Source of the DNA: Thermoanaerobaculia bacterium
Lineage (GTDB): Bacteria > Acidobacteriota > Thermoanaerobaculia > Gp7-AA8
Direction of reading: 5' to 3'
NCBI GenBank assembly: GCA_017883205.1
Contig: JADGNZ010000013.1
Span: forward strand, 1-64,000
Length of the DNA stretch: 64,000 bases
The notes under the pieces are model-generated. The model saw only the letters and a program-made list of their open reading frames with translations, was not told where the DNA came from and ran no database searches. Positions 57,267-64,000 of the stretch are shown piece by piece. How positions within the stretch are numbered: the stretch's first letter is position 1; every line of letters begins with the position of its first letter. Made by a program: the position numbers and the translations under genes.

Positions 57267-58138
57267 CACTTCTTCCTGTCGCGCGCAACACGCTTCTTGA
57301 CGCTTTTCGCACGCCCGACAGTCGCCGCGCGAACACCCGATACTTTCGAGCTGTCGTCTTCCGCGTCATCCCATGAAACGTTTTCCAGAACGCGATTCGG
57401 CATCGACCCCGACCGAAACGCGGCACGGCCAAAATCAATATTCTCATCGGTTCCGACAAGCCGATCAAGCAGGCTCCGCTTGATACGCGACACTCGAAAC
57501 AGCGGTGACAGTCCGGCCTCGGCCAGCACGGACGTCACTTCACCTTTTTGTGCGATCACGCTCAAAGAACCGTTCACGGAGGCGAGGGGGGCCGGGCCAC
57601 CAACCGGGACTTTTCCGTTCGCGGCCAATTCGACTTTTGAGTCCTTGGAATCTGATACCAGGACTGTTAGCCGATCGGCGGTCAGCAATTCAGTGACGAC
57701 GCACCAATCGACTTCCCAGCCCCGCTGCCGTCCCGGTTTCCTATAGAGCGTCAGGATTTCCTTTCCTACGCCTGCCTGGTTGTCTATTTCGCGAACGACC
57801 GGGGCTGTTGCTTGAAAGACAAATGCGCCCGATGAGCTGAATTCGACGACCGCACCGGCCTTCGCCTGCGGTATGGTCGTACCCGGCAACGATTGTCCCT
57901 CCGCCTTCAGTTTCACCGACACGGATGCACCAGAGGTGTAGGAAATGTCGGCTCCGGGCGGGCCGACGCGCTCGGCGAACTTGATGCCGAGCAGTTCGAG
58001 CGAAGTTTGCGGTTGGAATTCCCCATGGACGAGCCGCCCCACATCGCCTAGGCGGCGTGGCTGGTTCGGCGGCCATGCGGCGTGGTACTTGAGCTTTTCA
58101 AAAACTCCCTTCAGGTAACGGGACCACGGACGCGGCAT
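57266..58138 (-). CDS. Unrecognised protein encoded with the CHAT-transglutaminase gene
   Basis: A 290-residue protein with no recognised family. The N-terminus MPRPWSRYLKGVFEKLKYHA is basic and possibly helical. The middle is beta-rich (PGADISYTSGASVSVKLKA; GAVVEFSSSGAFVFQA). The C-terminus is strongly basic (RAKSVKKRVARDRKK). The start at 58138 is chosen because upstream codons are shadows of the SH3 gene. Its stop overlaps the next gene (TGATG), so it is tightly coupled to the CHAT-transglutaminase protein and may be its partner, target or regulator. No signal peptide is visible. Confidence 0.65.
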   Translation of the reverse strand: MPRPWSRYLKGVFEKLKYHAAWPPNQPRRLGDVGRLVHGEFQPQTSLELLGIKFAERVGPPGADISYTSGASVSVKLKAEGQSLPGTTIPQAKAGAVVEFSSSGAFVFQATAPVVREIDNQAGVGKEILTLYRKPGRQRGWEVDWCVVTELLTADRLTVLVSDSKDSKVELAANGKVPVGGPAPLASVNGSLSVIAQKGEVTSVLAEAGLSPLFRVSRIKRSLLDRLVGTDENIDFGRAAFRSGSMPNRVLENVSWDDAEDDSSKVSGVRAATVGRAKSVKKRVARDRKK

Positions 58139-58157
58139 AAGCCCTCCCTCATTCTCT

Positions 58158-58460
58158 TCATTCTCGTCTCCGAACGGCGTGCAGATACTGTTGCATGGCG
58201 TAACCATCGTGTTTGTTCCACGCCACGTGACACCACGAGCCGTCACAGTGATCTACTAACAGAGTCGATCCGCTGGGAATGGTGGCGCGAATATCCGATT
58301 GCGCATTGCGAGCAGCGCGCAGGATCAGGTTCACTCGGGCAATCGCCGGTTGATGCTCGACCGCGTTGATCGAAAGGCTAATAGCCAGAAGCAGCACTGC
58401 TGCCGAACGCCAAGCCTCGGACCGATGAGTAGAAGCGCCACGTCCGCGAACGATGTTCAC
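58158..58460 (-). CDS. Small exported SH3-domain protein
   Basis: A 100-residue protein. An N-terminal hydrophobic segment (SAAVLLLAISLSINAVEH) looks like a signal or anchor. The rest fits a bacterial SH3 domain: VNLILRAARNAQSDIRATIP, then SGSTLLVDHCDGSWCHV, then HDGYAMQQYLH. Two cysteines could form a disulfide. The start is GTG at 58460 with GGAGG eight bases before it. It is first in a unit with the unknown and CHAT-transglutaminase genes (19-base gap). It could bind cell-wall or peptide ligands outside the membrane. Confidence 0.75.
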   Translation of the reverse strand: MNIVRGRGASTHRSEAWRSAAVLLLAISLSINAVEHQPAIARVNLILRAARNAQSDIRATIPSGSTLLVDHCDGSWCHVAWNKHDGYAMQQYLHAVRRRE

Positions 58461-58718
58461 CGCATAGACCTCCGTTGGGGTGGATTGACACCTATATCAT
58501 ATGACGAACGCGCTCCGCCTGTTTCGCTCGCAGTCGCGTCGTCTCCGCGAATGCTGGAACGGTGGTGAGGAATCCCCTGTAACATCCCATTCCCCAAGCA
58601 CTTGTACCGAGCTTCGATCATCGCTGTCTCCTGAGAAATGCTAAGGAGGGTGCCGGATCGAGAAGCGGCGGGGCGCGAGCACCGGCTTCGATTCGTGGCG
58701 CTCGTGCGCCACTCGTAC
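58461..58718. promoter_or_regulatory. 258-base gap, candidate promoter of the SH3/CHAT-transglutaminase genes
   Basis: The gap breaks the conflict-type operon in two. An AT-rich patch on the minus strand gives a -10-like TATGAT at 58501-58496, next to a TCATATGA palindrome, about 35 bases upstream of the GTG start. No matching -35 hexamer is clear. No gene is supported in the gap. Confidence 0.3.
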
Positions 58719-60269
58719 CTACGGCTCGACGAGTGAAACCAGTACCGGACACGCCCACATCGAATTGTCGCGTCCACGTTTCGGGTCCGCAGCTGCAGCA
58801 TTACGCGCGCGAAGCAGCGCAACGCCTGGAGAGAGTGTCGTCATCAGTTCTTCGTAGAACGTAAGCGCAAACGCACGCGCAGCCGCGTCGGGAACTCTCC
58901 AACGGTGCCCGAGTACGGTAGGAACACCAGCGCGCGCGATCGCCTCAAGGATGCCGTGAAAATTGCCTTTACCAGCGTCCTTCGCGGTCCTCGCGCCGAC
59001 ACAGCAACTCAACACTACGATTTCGACGCCGCTTCCTGCAAGCAAAGCCTTCAGCGCTCCTGCTGAGAGAATCTGAGCCGATTTCCCAACATCGACGACG
59101 ACGCCGCTTTCTTCAGGAAGAGTGTCATCGAACCGGCCGTGACCAGCGAAGTGCAGCAGATGAACAGTTCCCCCCGCCAGACGCTCGCACACTTTGTCGT
59201 ACGTTGCCTCGGCATCCCTGAGAGTCGTGATCAAGTGAGGGACACCGATGTTGCGGAGGCTTCGCCGTATGCACGCTTCGATCTCCGCGACCTCGTCCTC
59301 CACTCCTGCGATCGTCCCATCGCTGTTGACACCGATCAAGAGCACGTTCAGCGGCTGATCGGTTGCCATAAGGTGCGCGATGAGGCTATGAAACGGTCTC
59401 GTTTTCGAAGCTGGAATGTCATCGATCGTCAGACGCCGAGTGATGATCGAGTCGAAGCAGAAGAAGTCATTGTCGCTCGTCATGAGCTCGAACGGAACAC
59501 GCAGCAGTTCGGAGGGACCGGCGAACTCAAGAACCGAGGGCACTCTGCGCGTCGACAGATGCCTCGCGGTGGAGATGACACGAGAGATCGCCGCGCGACC
59601 CATCAGCGCGTCGTAGAGATCCGCGCCAATCTGCTTCGCAGGCTGACGCCATCGCCCGCCACCGAAGTACACGAGTTGTTCGATCGCGTCGGCTCGGCGC
59701 CCAAATGCAGCAACGTCCAATCGTGCACGGGGCTTGATTAGGGTGAGCGCCTCTTGTTGCGGTCCGGAAATCTCGGAACTGATGATCTGCGACGAGCTGG
59801 CGACAATCGTGGCGCGGTGACGTTCGCTTAGTCGCCGCTCTGCGGCACGAATGCGACCGCTCACGAGGACGCGGCGAATGCGCGAGACGAACGTATCACC
59901 GGCAAACATTTCGGCATTCTTCTCGATAAAGTCGTCGACGTGATACTCGGCGAATGCGTTTCGGACGCGTTCCGTCGTCGGGTAGCCTGTGATCATGACG
60001 ATGGCGGTTGGCGCGTCGCGCGGACTTCGGCGGATCCGCGCCAGGAGCTCGAATCCTTTTTCATTCGGTACGACCTTGGTCGGCTTCACACCGGCGACGA
60101 GCGAAAGATCGATCGTCACCAACTCGTAGTCCTGTGAATTGAGGTACGACCACGCTTTTTCGATGTCCTCGGCGATGTCGACTGCGGGGAAGATCTCTCC
60201 CAGTCGTTGCGTAAGACCGCGGTGGATCTTCGCTTCGTCTTCCACCACCAGCGCACGCCGAGTGGTCAC
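58719..60269 (-). CDS. Response-regulator receiver - CHAT protease fusion
   Basis: A 516-residue cytosolic protein. Residues 1-130 form a receiver with the acidic pair VVEDE, phosphoacceptor Asp54 (VTIDLSL), Thr94 (MITGY) and Lys117 (IEKN), all intact. Residues about 240-516 form a CHAT caspase-like domain with His377 (LLHFAGHGRFDD) and Cys423 (VVLSCCVG), both catalytic residues present. Phosphorylation by the histidine kinase encoded in the same operon would switch the protease; this is inference. The ATG overlaps the stop of the upstream receiver-kinase gene by four bases. A direct receiver-CHAT fusion is unusual. Confidence 0.9.
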   Translation of the reverse strand: MTTRRALVVEDEAKIHRGLTQRLGEIFPAVDIAEDIEKAWSYLNSQDYELVTIDLSLVAGVKPTKVVPNEKGFELLARIRRSPRDAPTAIVMITGYPTTERVRNAFAEYHVDDFIEKNAEMFAGDTFVSRIRRVLVSGRIRAAERRLSERHRATIVASSSQIISSEISGPQQEALTLIKPRARLDVAAFGRRADAIEQLVYFGGGRWRQPAKQIGADLYDALMGRAAISRVISTARHLSTRRVPSVLEFAGPSELLRVPFELMTSDNDFFCFDSIITRRLTIDDIPASKTRPFHSLIAHLMATDQPLNVLLIGVNSDGTIAGVEDEVAEIEACIRRSLRNIGVPHLITTLRDAEATYDKVCERLAGGTVHLLHFAGHGRFDDTLPEESGVVVDVGKSAQILSAGALKALLAGSGVEIVVLSCCVGARTAKDAGKGNFHGILEAIARAGVPTVLGHRWRVPDAAARAFALTFYEELMTTLSPGVALLRARNAAAADPKRGRDNSMWACPVLVSLVEP

Positions 60270-61882
60270 AGCCCGAGGCGCTCCGCCAGAAGGCCGGCTG
60301 CTAGAACGCCATGCTCTTTCTGCACCGTGGCCATGTGATAAAAACGGATCATGTTCGTCGCGTAGAACATCGACGCGACATCGTAGTCCGGCATGTCGAT
60401 GCTTGTGCGATGGTGACCGTGTTTGGCGGCGATCGAACGGAGATGCAACGACGTCTCGAACGCCTGCTGCAACGACGGGTTGTCGGACTGAAGCTGACCG
60501 ACCGGGACACCTTTCGCGTCGGTTCTCCGGAGCTGCAACAACGCCTGTTCGAGCTGCAGCCGTTCGTCAAGGGTGGCCTCGCCCGGTCCAAGGATGGCGC
60601 AACGCGTGTAGACGTCGAGGAACGCGTGATCGCGAAGGACGTGACCGTGTCCGGTCCTGAAAAAGTCGATAAGCCACGTCTTGCGGTCAGGGTCGATGAG
60701 GATGTTGCCGCCGTTCAAGTCTCCGTGTGTAATACAGCGGTACGTTTGCGTGATGAACGGGCTTTCGGCCAATGGGATCGGATTCTTGATCGCTACCGGC
60801 GACGAGAGCGATTGGAATTTGAGCGTCGTACCGCCCTGAACCGTTTTCAGTTCCTTCCATGCCGTCTCGAGGTTGGTCGGTGTCATGCGCAGCCATGTTC
60901 GGTATTCCTCCGCCAAGTCATAGACCTCGGCTGACATAGGGGCCGCGTACCAGCGCGCGCATGTTGAGAGGAAGAGGTGGTCAAGGACTTGTCGGACATC
61001 GTCCTGTGATGCTGACGCGTAGAATGATGCGAACGGCTCGAACTCCTCGGCGCCGAGAAGTGAGTAAACGATTCCGCCGAGGAAGCGGGTGCGAGCAGTG
61101 GCTGCAATCGATGGCGAGCGGTTGCCTCCAAGCATCCCCACGACGTATTCGTCGTAATTTGTGTGCTCCGTTTCGATATCGGCGACGTCGCCGAACTTAA
61201 CAACAACCGGTCCATGTGCGACACCACGGACGACCGGCTGCACTTTCACTACGCCCGCTCCGCTCCGCCCACCTGGCAACTTCGAGATAAGGATGCTTTC
61301 AGCCTTCCAGAAGAGGCGGCAAAAGAGATCCTCGAGTTCCTCCTGAAAGCGCGCGAAATCTTTGCTATCCGGCCTCACCCGTTTCCCGGCGACTTTTAGG
61401 TTGAAGAGCGCGGCGGACGCTTCGCGCGGACCGTGCGTCCACGCAACGAGCAGCGACCGATTAAGTTTCATCTTCGTTTCGGCGAGTTGGCGCATCCTCT
61501 CGCCGAAGCTCTCGATGTGAAATCGCGACTTGTCCATAACTTCGTCGACATGGAAGTCGTGGAAGGACTCGTGAAGGTACTCCGGAAGCTCGCCGTAGTT
61601 CGAGACTACGACGACGAGACACGAATCGATCTTGCCCTCCGATCGCAGCTTGCCGAGGAGGTCCAGCCAATCGCGATTGCCCCTGCCACCCATGCTGATA
61701 TCGAAGATCAGCAGGTGAAAGTTCTGGCTGTCGATTCGGGCAACGCCTTCGCTCGGGTCCTTCGCGGTATCGACGACGAATCCCTTGACGCGCAGGATGT
61801 CACCCGCCAGGCGGCGAAACCGCTCATCGTCGTCAAGAATGAGCGCTCGGTAGGGGCGGATATTCACGCCGTCGGGTGCCAT
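60266..61882 (-). CDS. Receiver - aminoglycoside-phosphotransferase-like kinase fusion
   Basis: A 538-residue protein. Residues 10-125 form an intact receiver (LILDDDE, phosphoacceptor Asp61 in LLIFDISMGG, Ser94 in VVVSNY, Lys118 in VMDKS). The remainder is a kinase of the APH/choline kinase fold, with a lysine in GPVVVKFGD (K229), the catalytic loop THGDLNGGN (385-393) and the metal Asp in WLIDFFRTGHGH (D406). This resembles 'ternary complex associated domain' kinases of bacterial conflict systems, from memory. The start at 61882 overlaps the preceding gene by 19 bases. It may phosphorylate a small molecule or protein in the CHAT pathway. Confidence 0.83.
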   Translation of the reverse strand: MAPDGVNIRPYRALILDDDERFRRLAGDILRVKGFVVDTAKDPSEGVARIDSQNFHLLIFDISMGGRGNRDWLDLLGKLRSEGKIDSCLVVVVSNYGELPEYLHESFHDFHVDEVMDKSRFHIESFGERMRQLAETKMKLNRSLLVAWTHGPREASAALFNLKVAGKRVRPDSKDFARFQEELEDLFCRLFWKAESILISKLPGGRSGAGVVKVQPVVRGVAHGPVVVKFGDVADIETEHTNYDEYVVGMLGGNRSPSIAATARTRFLGGIVYSLLGAEEFEPFASFYASASQDDVRQVLDHLFLSTCARWYAAPMSAEVYDLAEEYRTWLRMTPTNLETAWKELKTVQGGTTLKFQSLSSPVAIKNPIPLAESPFITQTYRCITHGDLNGGNILIDPDRKTWLIDFFRTGHGHVLRDHAFLDVYTRCAILGPGEATLDERLQLEQALLQLRRTDAKGVPVGQLQSDNPSLQQAFETSLHLRSIAAKHGHHRTSIDMPDYDVASMFYATNMIRFYHMATVQKEHGVLAAGLLAERLGL

Positions 61883-62268
61883 ACGAGTGTGCGCAGACGA
61901 CGCTTTCGAGATGACACCACGGATTTTTCGATTATGCCGGCAAGGCGCTGCGCCGGCAGCAGCGGATGACACACCTCGGTGGCGCCGGAGACAAACAAGA
62001 GATGCGCCGCGCGGACATCGCAGTCGGTGACGAGCGCAACGACCGTGTAGTCGCGTGACAGCACTTCTACCAGCAACGCAAGCTCGTCATCCACGCGAGG
62101 CCAACTCACGACGATGGCATCGACCTCCGCGCGCGTTGGCGATGCGCGCAGTTCGTTCGTCGAGTGACAGACAGTCGCGCTCAGACCGCACGCAAGCAGC
62201 GACGCTGCAACGTTCGTCGCCCACGCTTCATCCTGATCAAACAACGCGATTCGAAGGGGTTGGCTCAT
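61864..62268 (-). CDS. Degenerate receiver-domain protein
   Basis: A 134-residue protein with a receiver-like fold: acidic start RIALFDQDEAW, a VVALVTDCD segment and a final helix. The phosphoacceptor position reads IVVSWPRVD, so the usual Asp is absent. It may bind partners without being phosphorylated. The start is ATG 62268 or GTG 62277; both overlap the kinase gene upstream (32 to 41 bases). Its position between the histidine kinase and two receiver fusions suggests a connector role. Confidence 0.75.
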   Translation of the reverse strand: MSQPLRIALFDQDEAWATNVAASLLACGLSATVCHSTNELRASPTRAEVDAIVVSWPRVDDELALLVEVLSRDYTVVALVTDCDVRAAHLLFVSGATEVCHPLLPAQRLAGIIEKSVVSSRKRRLRTLVWHPTA

Positions 62269-64000
62269 TTTCGACACTCACCTCCCAGTCATCAGGACCC
62301 GCTCTCGGAAGGCGCAACGTAAATGTTGTGCCTCGTTCAGAAGTCTGCGCCACAAAGAGTGTACCGTCATTGAACTCAGCGCGCCGAAGCGCGCTTCGCA
62401 GCCCCCAACCGGTATGGCCCGGCTTCGGATGCGACGCAGTCTCGAAGTCGCGGATGTACGCCTCGTCAATCCCGCAACCCGTATCGATGACGTCGATATC
62501 GACGCTCGGGGGATTATCGCGCACCGAGAACGAGAGCGTTCCGCCGTCCGGCATTGCTTCGACAGCGTTCGAAACAAGGTGGTTGAGAATCTTCGACATG
62601 TCATATAGGTCGGCATAGATTATCGGCGAGGGCTTCGGGATGTCGATGACGATGTCGACGCTCTCCGGGACCTGCGCATCCTTGATGACTTTTTCGATGA
62701 GGCTCTGCACGGATTTGTTTACCGGCTCGGGCACAGAGGCCATACGGTCCCGAACCGTGCGAATCAGTTCGATGGCTTTCGAGACCTCTACGTTGACTTC
62801 GGCGTATTCCTTCCGTGCCTTCTCGAAGTCGTTTTGCGCAAGCGCTTGTTCGGCGAGGGTAATCCAACTCGAGACGTAATTCAGGCCGCCGAAATCGTGG
62901 TGGAGATCGAGCGCATCCTGAGCCGTCGCTGACAGGATTACCGTCCGCTTCTGTTTCATTTCGCGCCGCAGGCTTTCGAACCGTTGCAGAGTCGAACCGA
63001 GCAGGTGCGCCAAACCCAAGACGAAATTCTTGTCCAGGTCTCCGAAATGATTTGGCTGTGGGTGGCTCAGCCCGACGCTTCCGTACGGCACTCCTTGGAC
63101 GATGACAGGAGCAATGAGGAGCGACCGCGTTTTCGGATCCGATAGCACGATCGCCGGCGTTCCCGGCGGCTTGTCGAGAAGATCGTCGATGCACTGCAAA
63201 TCTGCTGTTTGCATCGCCTGTCCGGTCAACCCGTCCTTCGCGTTGACGCGCGTGAAAGGGTCTTCTCCTGCGCCGGCGCGATGCTTGAGGACGAGATCGT
63301 CGTGTTGCCGATCGTACAGCCGCACGACCGCCAGGCAACCGCAGTGCGTCGCCGCAGTCTCGGCGGTGAGCTCACACGCTTCGCCGTAGTTTTCATGCGT
63401 CATCTCTGCCAGTCTCACGGCCACATTGACGATCTCCCTGCTACGCGCGATCTCGAAGGCAGTCACGGCCGCATCGCCGAAAAGCTCGAGCAGATGCTTC
63501 GAGCGTTCATCGAACGCATTCACGTACCTGCTCTCGACGTTCAGAACGCCGAGCAGCTCGCCGCTTCGGGTAAGCAGCGGCACTGCCAACTCGCAGTGGA
63601 TGCCTTCGATGCCGGCGTAGAGTGGGTCGTCCTGCGCGTCGCCCTTGGTGTAGTACGCCTGCCGCGTTTTCGCCACGTGCGCCATGATGCTGCGGACCAC
63701 GCCCTTCGGCATCGGATCGAGGCTCTTTTCGTGTACAGCCGACGGATGGCCGTCCACCATGTCGCAGAAGTACGTCTTCATCAGCTTGTTGTTCGCGTAC
63801 AGGTCGAGATCGGACCGCGTCGAATTCGTCAGCTTTAACGCATGCGTCACGACGGAGTGGACGACGGCGGTCGGATTTCCCGAAACCTGAAGCACTTGCG
63901 CCGAGAGATCGTGCAGAGCCTCGCGGTCCTTCTCCGATTTCTCGTACTCCTCAGCATTTTCGAGCGCGATCGCGATCATACCGGAAATCGCCTCCGTGAG
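62237..64000 (-). CDS. GAF-domain histidine kinase, 5' end beyond the window
   Basis: The frame is open to the right edge (LTEAISG precedes the first in-window ATG at 63979), and the sequence there reads like the end of a GAF domain, so the N-terminus is missing. The visible 587 residues contain two full GAF domains (VVHSVVTHALKL; CELAVPLLTRSGELLGVLNVES; LIAPVIVQGVPYGSVGLSHP). A DHp-like helix follows with LDLHHDFGGLNYVSSW, where His is the likely phosphosite, then an ATPase domain (LNHLVSNAVEAMP, DTGCGIDE, TGWGLRSAL). No transmembrane helix is visible. It is the probable kinase for the receiver fusions encoded downstream. Confidence 0.88.
   Translation of the reverse strand, partial: LTEAISGMIAIALENAEEYEKSEKDREALHDLSAQVLQVSGNPTAVVHSVVTHALKLTNSTRSDLDLYANNKLMKTYFCDMVDGHPSAVHEKSLDPMPKGVVRSIMAHVAKTRQAYYTKGDAQDDPLYAGIEGIHCELAVPLLTRSGELLGVLNVESRYVNAFDERSKHLLELFGDAAVTAFEIARSREIVNVAVRLAEMTHENYGEACELTAETAATHCGCLAVVRLYDRQHDDLVLKHRAGAGEDPFTRVNAKDGLTGQAMQTADLQCIDDLLDKPPGTPAIVLSDPKTRSLLIAPVIVQGVPYGSVGLSHPQPNHFGDLDKNFVLGLAHLLGSTLQRFESLRREMKQKRTVILSATAQDALDLHHDFGGLNYVSSWITLAEQALAQNDFEKARKEYAEVNVEVSKAIELIRTVRDRMASVPEPVNKSVQSLIEKVIKDAQVPESVDIVIDIPKPSPIIYADLYDMSKILNHLVSNAVEAMPDGGTLSFSVRDNPPSVDIDVIDTGCGIDEAYIRDFETASHPKPGHTGWGLRSALRRAEFNDGTLFVAQTSERGTTFTLRLPRAGPDDWEVSVENEPTPSNRVV

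Noticed and set aside
58457-58822. 121-codon minus-strand frame in the gap of the CHAT operon
   Set aside because: Arg/Ser-rich with no domain; it overlaps the end of the receiver-CHAT gene out of frame.

Overview
The window is about 64 kb of GC-rich DNA from a Gram-negative bacterium. Outer-membrane beta-barrel proteins, long multihaem cytochromes, an M13 metallopeptidase, a Ser/Thr protein kinase, FHA-domain proteins and many short palindromic repeats together suggest Acidobacteriota (a Thermoanaerobaculia- or Vicinamibacteria-like lineage). This is inferred from gene content: no rRNA is present and no database search was possible.

Layout. (1) 1-5.5 kb: a direct repeat, a secreted M13 peptidase, a 22-bp tandem array, a small serine hydrolase, a cytochrome P450 and a DUF4160/DUF2442 pair. 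(2) 5.8-17.5 kb: a surface-polysaccharide locus with five glycosyltransferase genes, a WbaP-type initiating phosphoglycosyltransferase, a Wzm/Wzt-type ABC exporter and a GT-C-like membrane protein. (3) 18-33 kb, all on the minus strand: an apparent electron-transfer operon. In transcription order it encodes a cytosolic FAD/cNMP-binding/4x[4Fe-4S] fusion, a membrane di-haem b protein, an FHA-decahaem-FHA membrane protein, a secreted GlcG/HbpS-like protein, an outer-membrane barrel, a decahaem cytochrome with LVIVD-type repeats and a penta-haem cytochrome. The simplest reading is a route carrying electrons from the cytosol to the cell surface, with phospho- and nucleotide-sensing domains built in. 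(4) 33-36.8 kb: a DUF4388-FHA protein, a Ser/Thr kinase apparently split by a frameshift, and a nucleotidyltransferase-like protein. (5) 37-42.5 kb: a dedicated sortase system (class GN-like sortase, VIT/vWA target, response regulator, histidine kinase). (6) 42.5-54.8 kb: a threonine aldolase, a DUF3187 barrel, a large 21-bp tandem array, a GNAT protein, a PAS-kinase/receiver/hybrid-kinase cluster, a YpfJ-type peptidase, a phosphoesterase and tRNA-Ala(CGC). (7) 55-64 kb, minus strand and running off the right edge: a regulated-protease, conflict-type operon. It encodes a GAF histidine kinase, a degenerate receiver, a receiver-phosphotransferase fusion, a receiver-CHAT protease, a secreted SH3 protein, an unknown protein and a CHAT-like/transglutaminase-like fusion.

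The best candidates for undescribed biology are the receiver-CHAT / receiver-kinase / CHAT-transglutaminase operon, and the electron-transfer operon with its FHA-cytochrome-FHA fusion. A separate surprise is that palindromic repeats are translated in frame inside the signal regions of two adjacent genes of the electron-transfer operon and inside a glycosyltransferase. Three unrelated intergenic regions also carry 21-22 bp tandem arrays that share a CGTT core.
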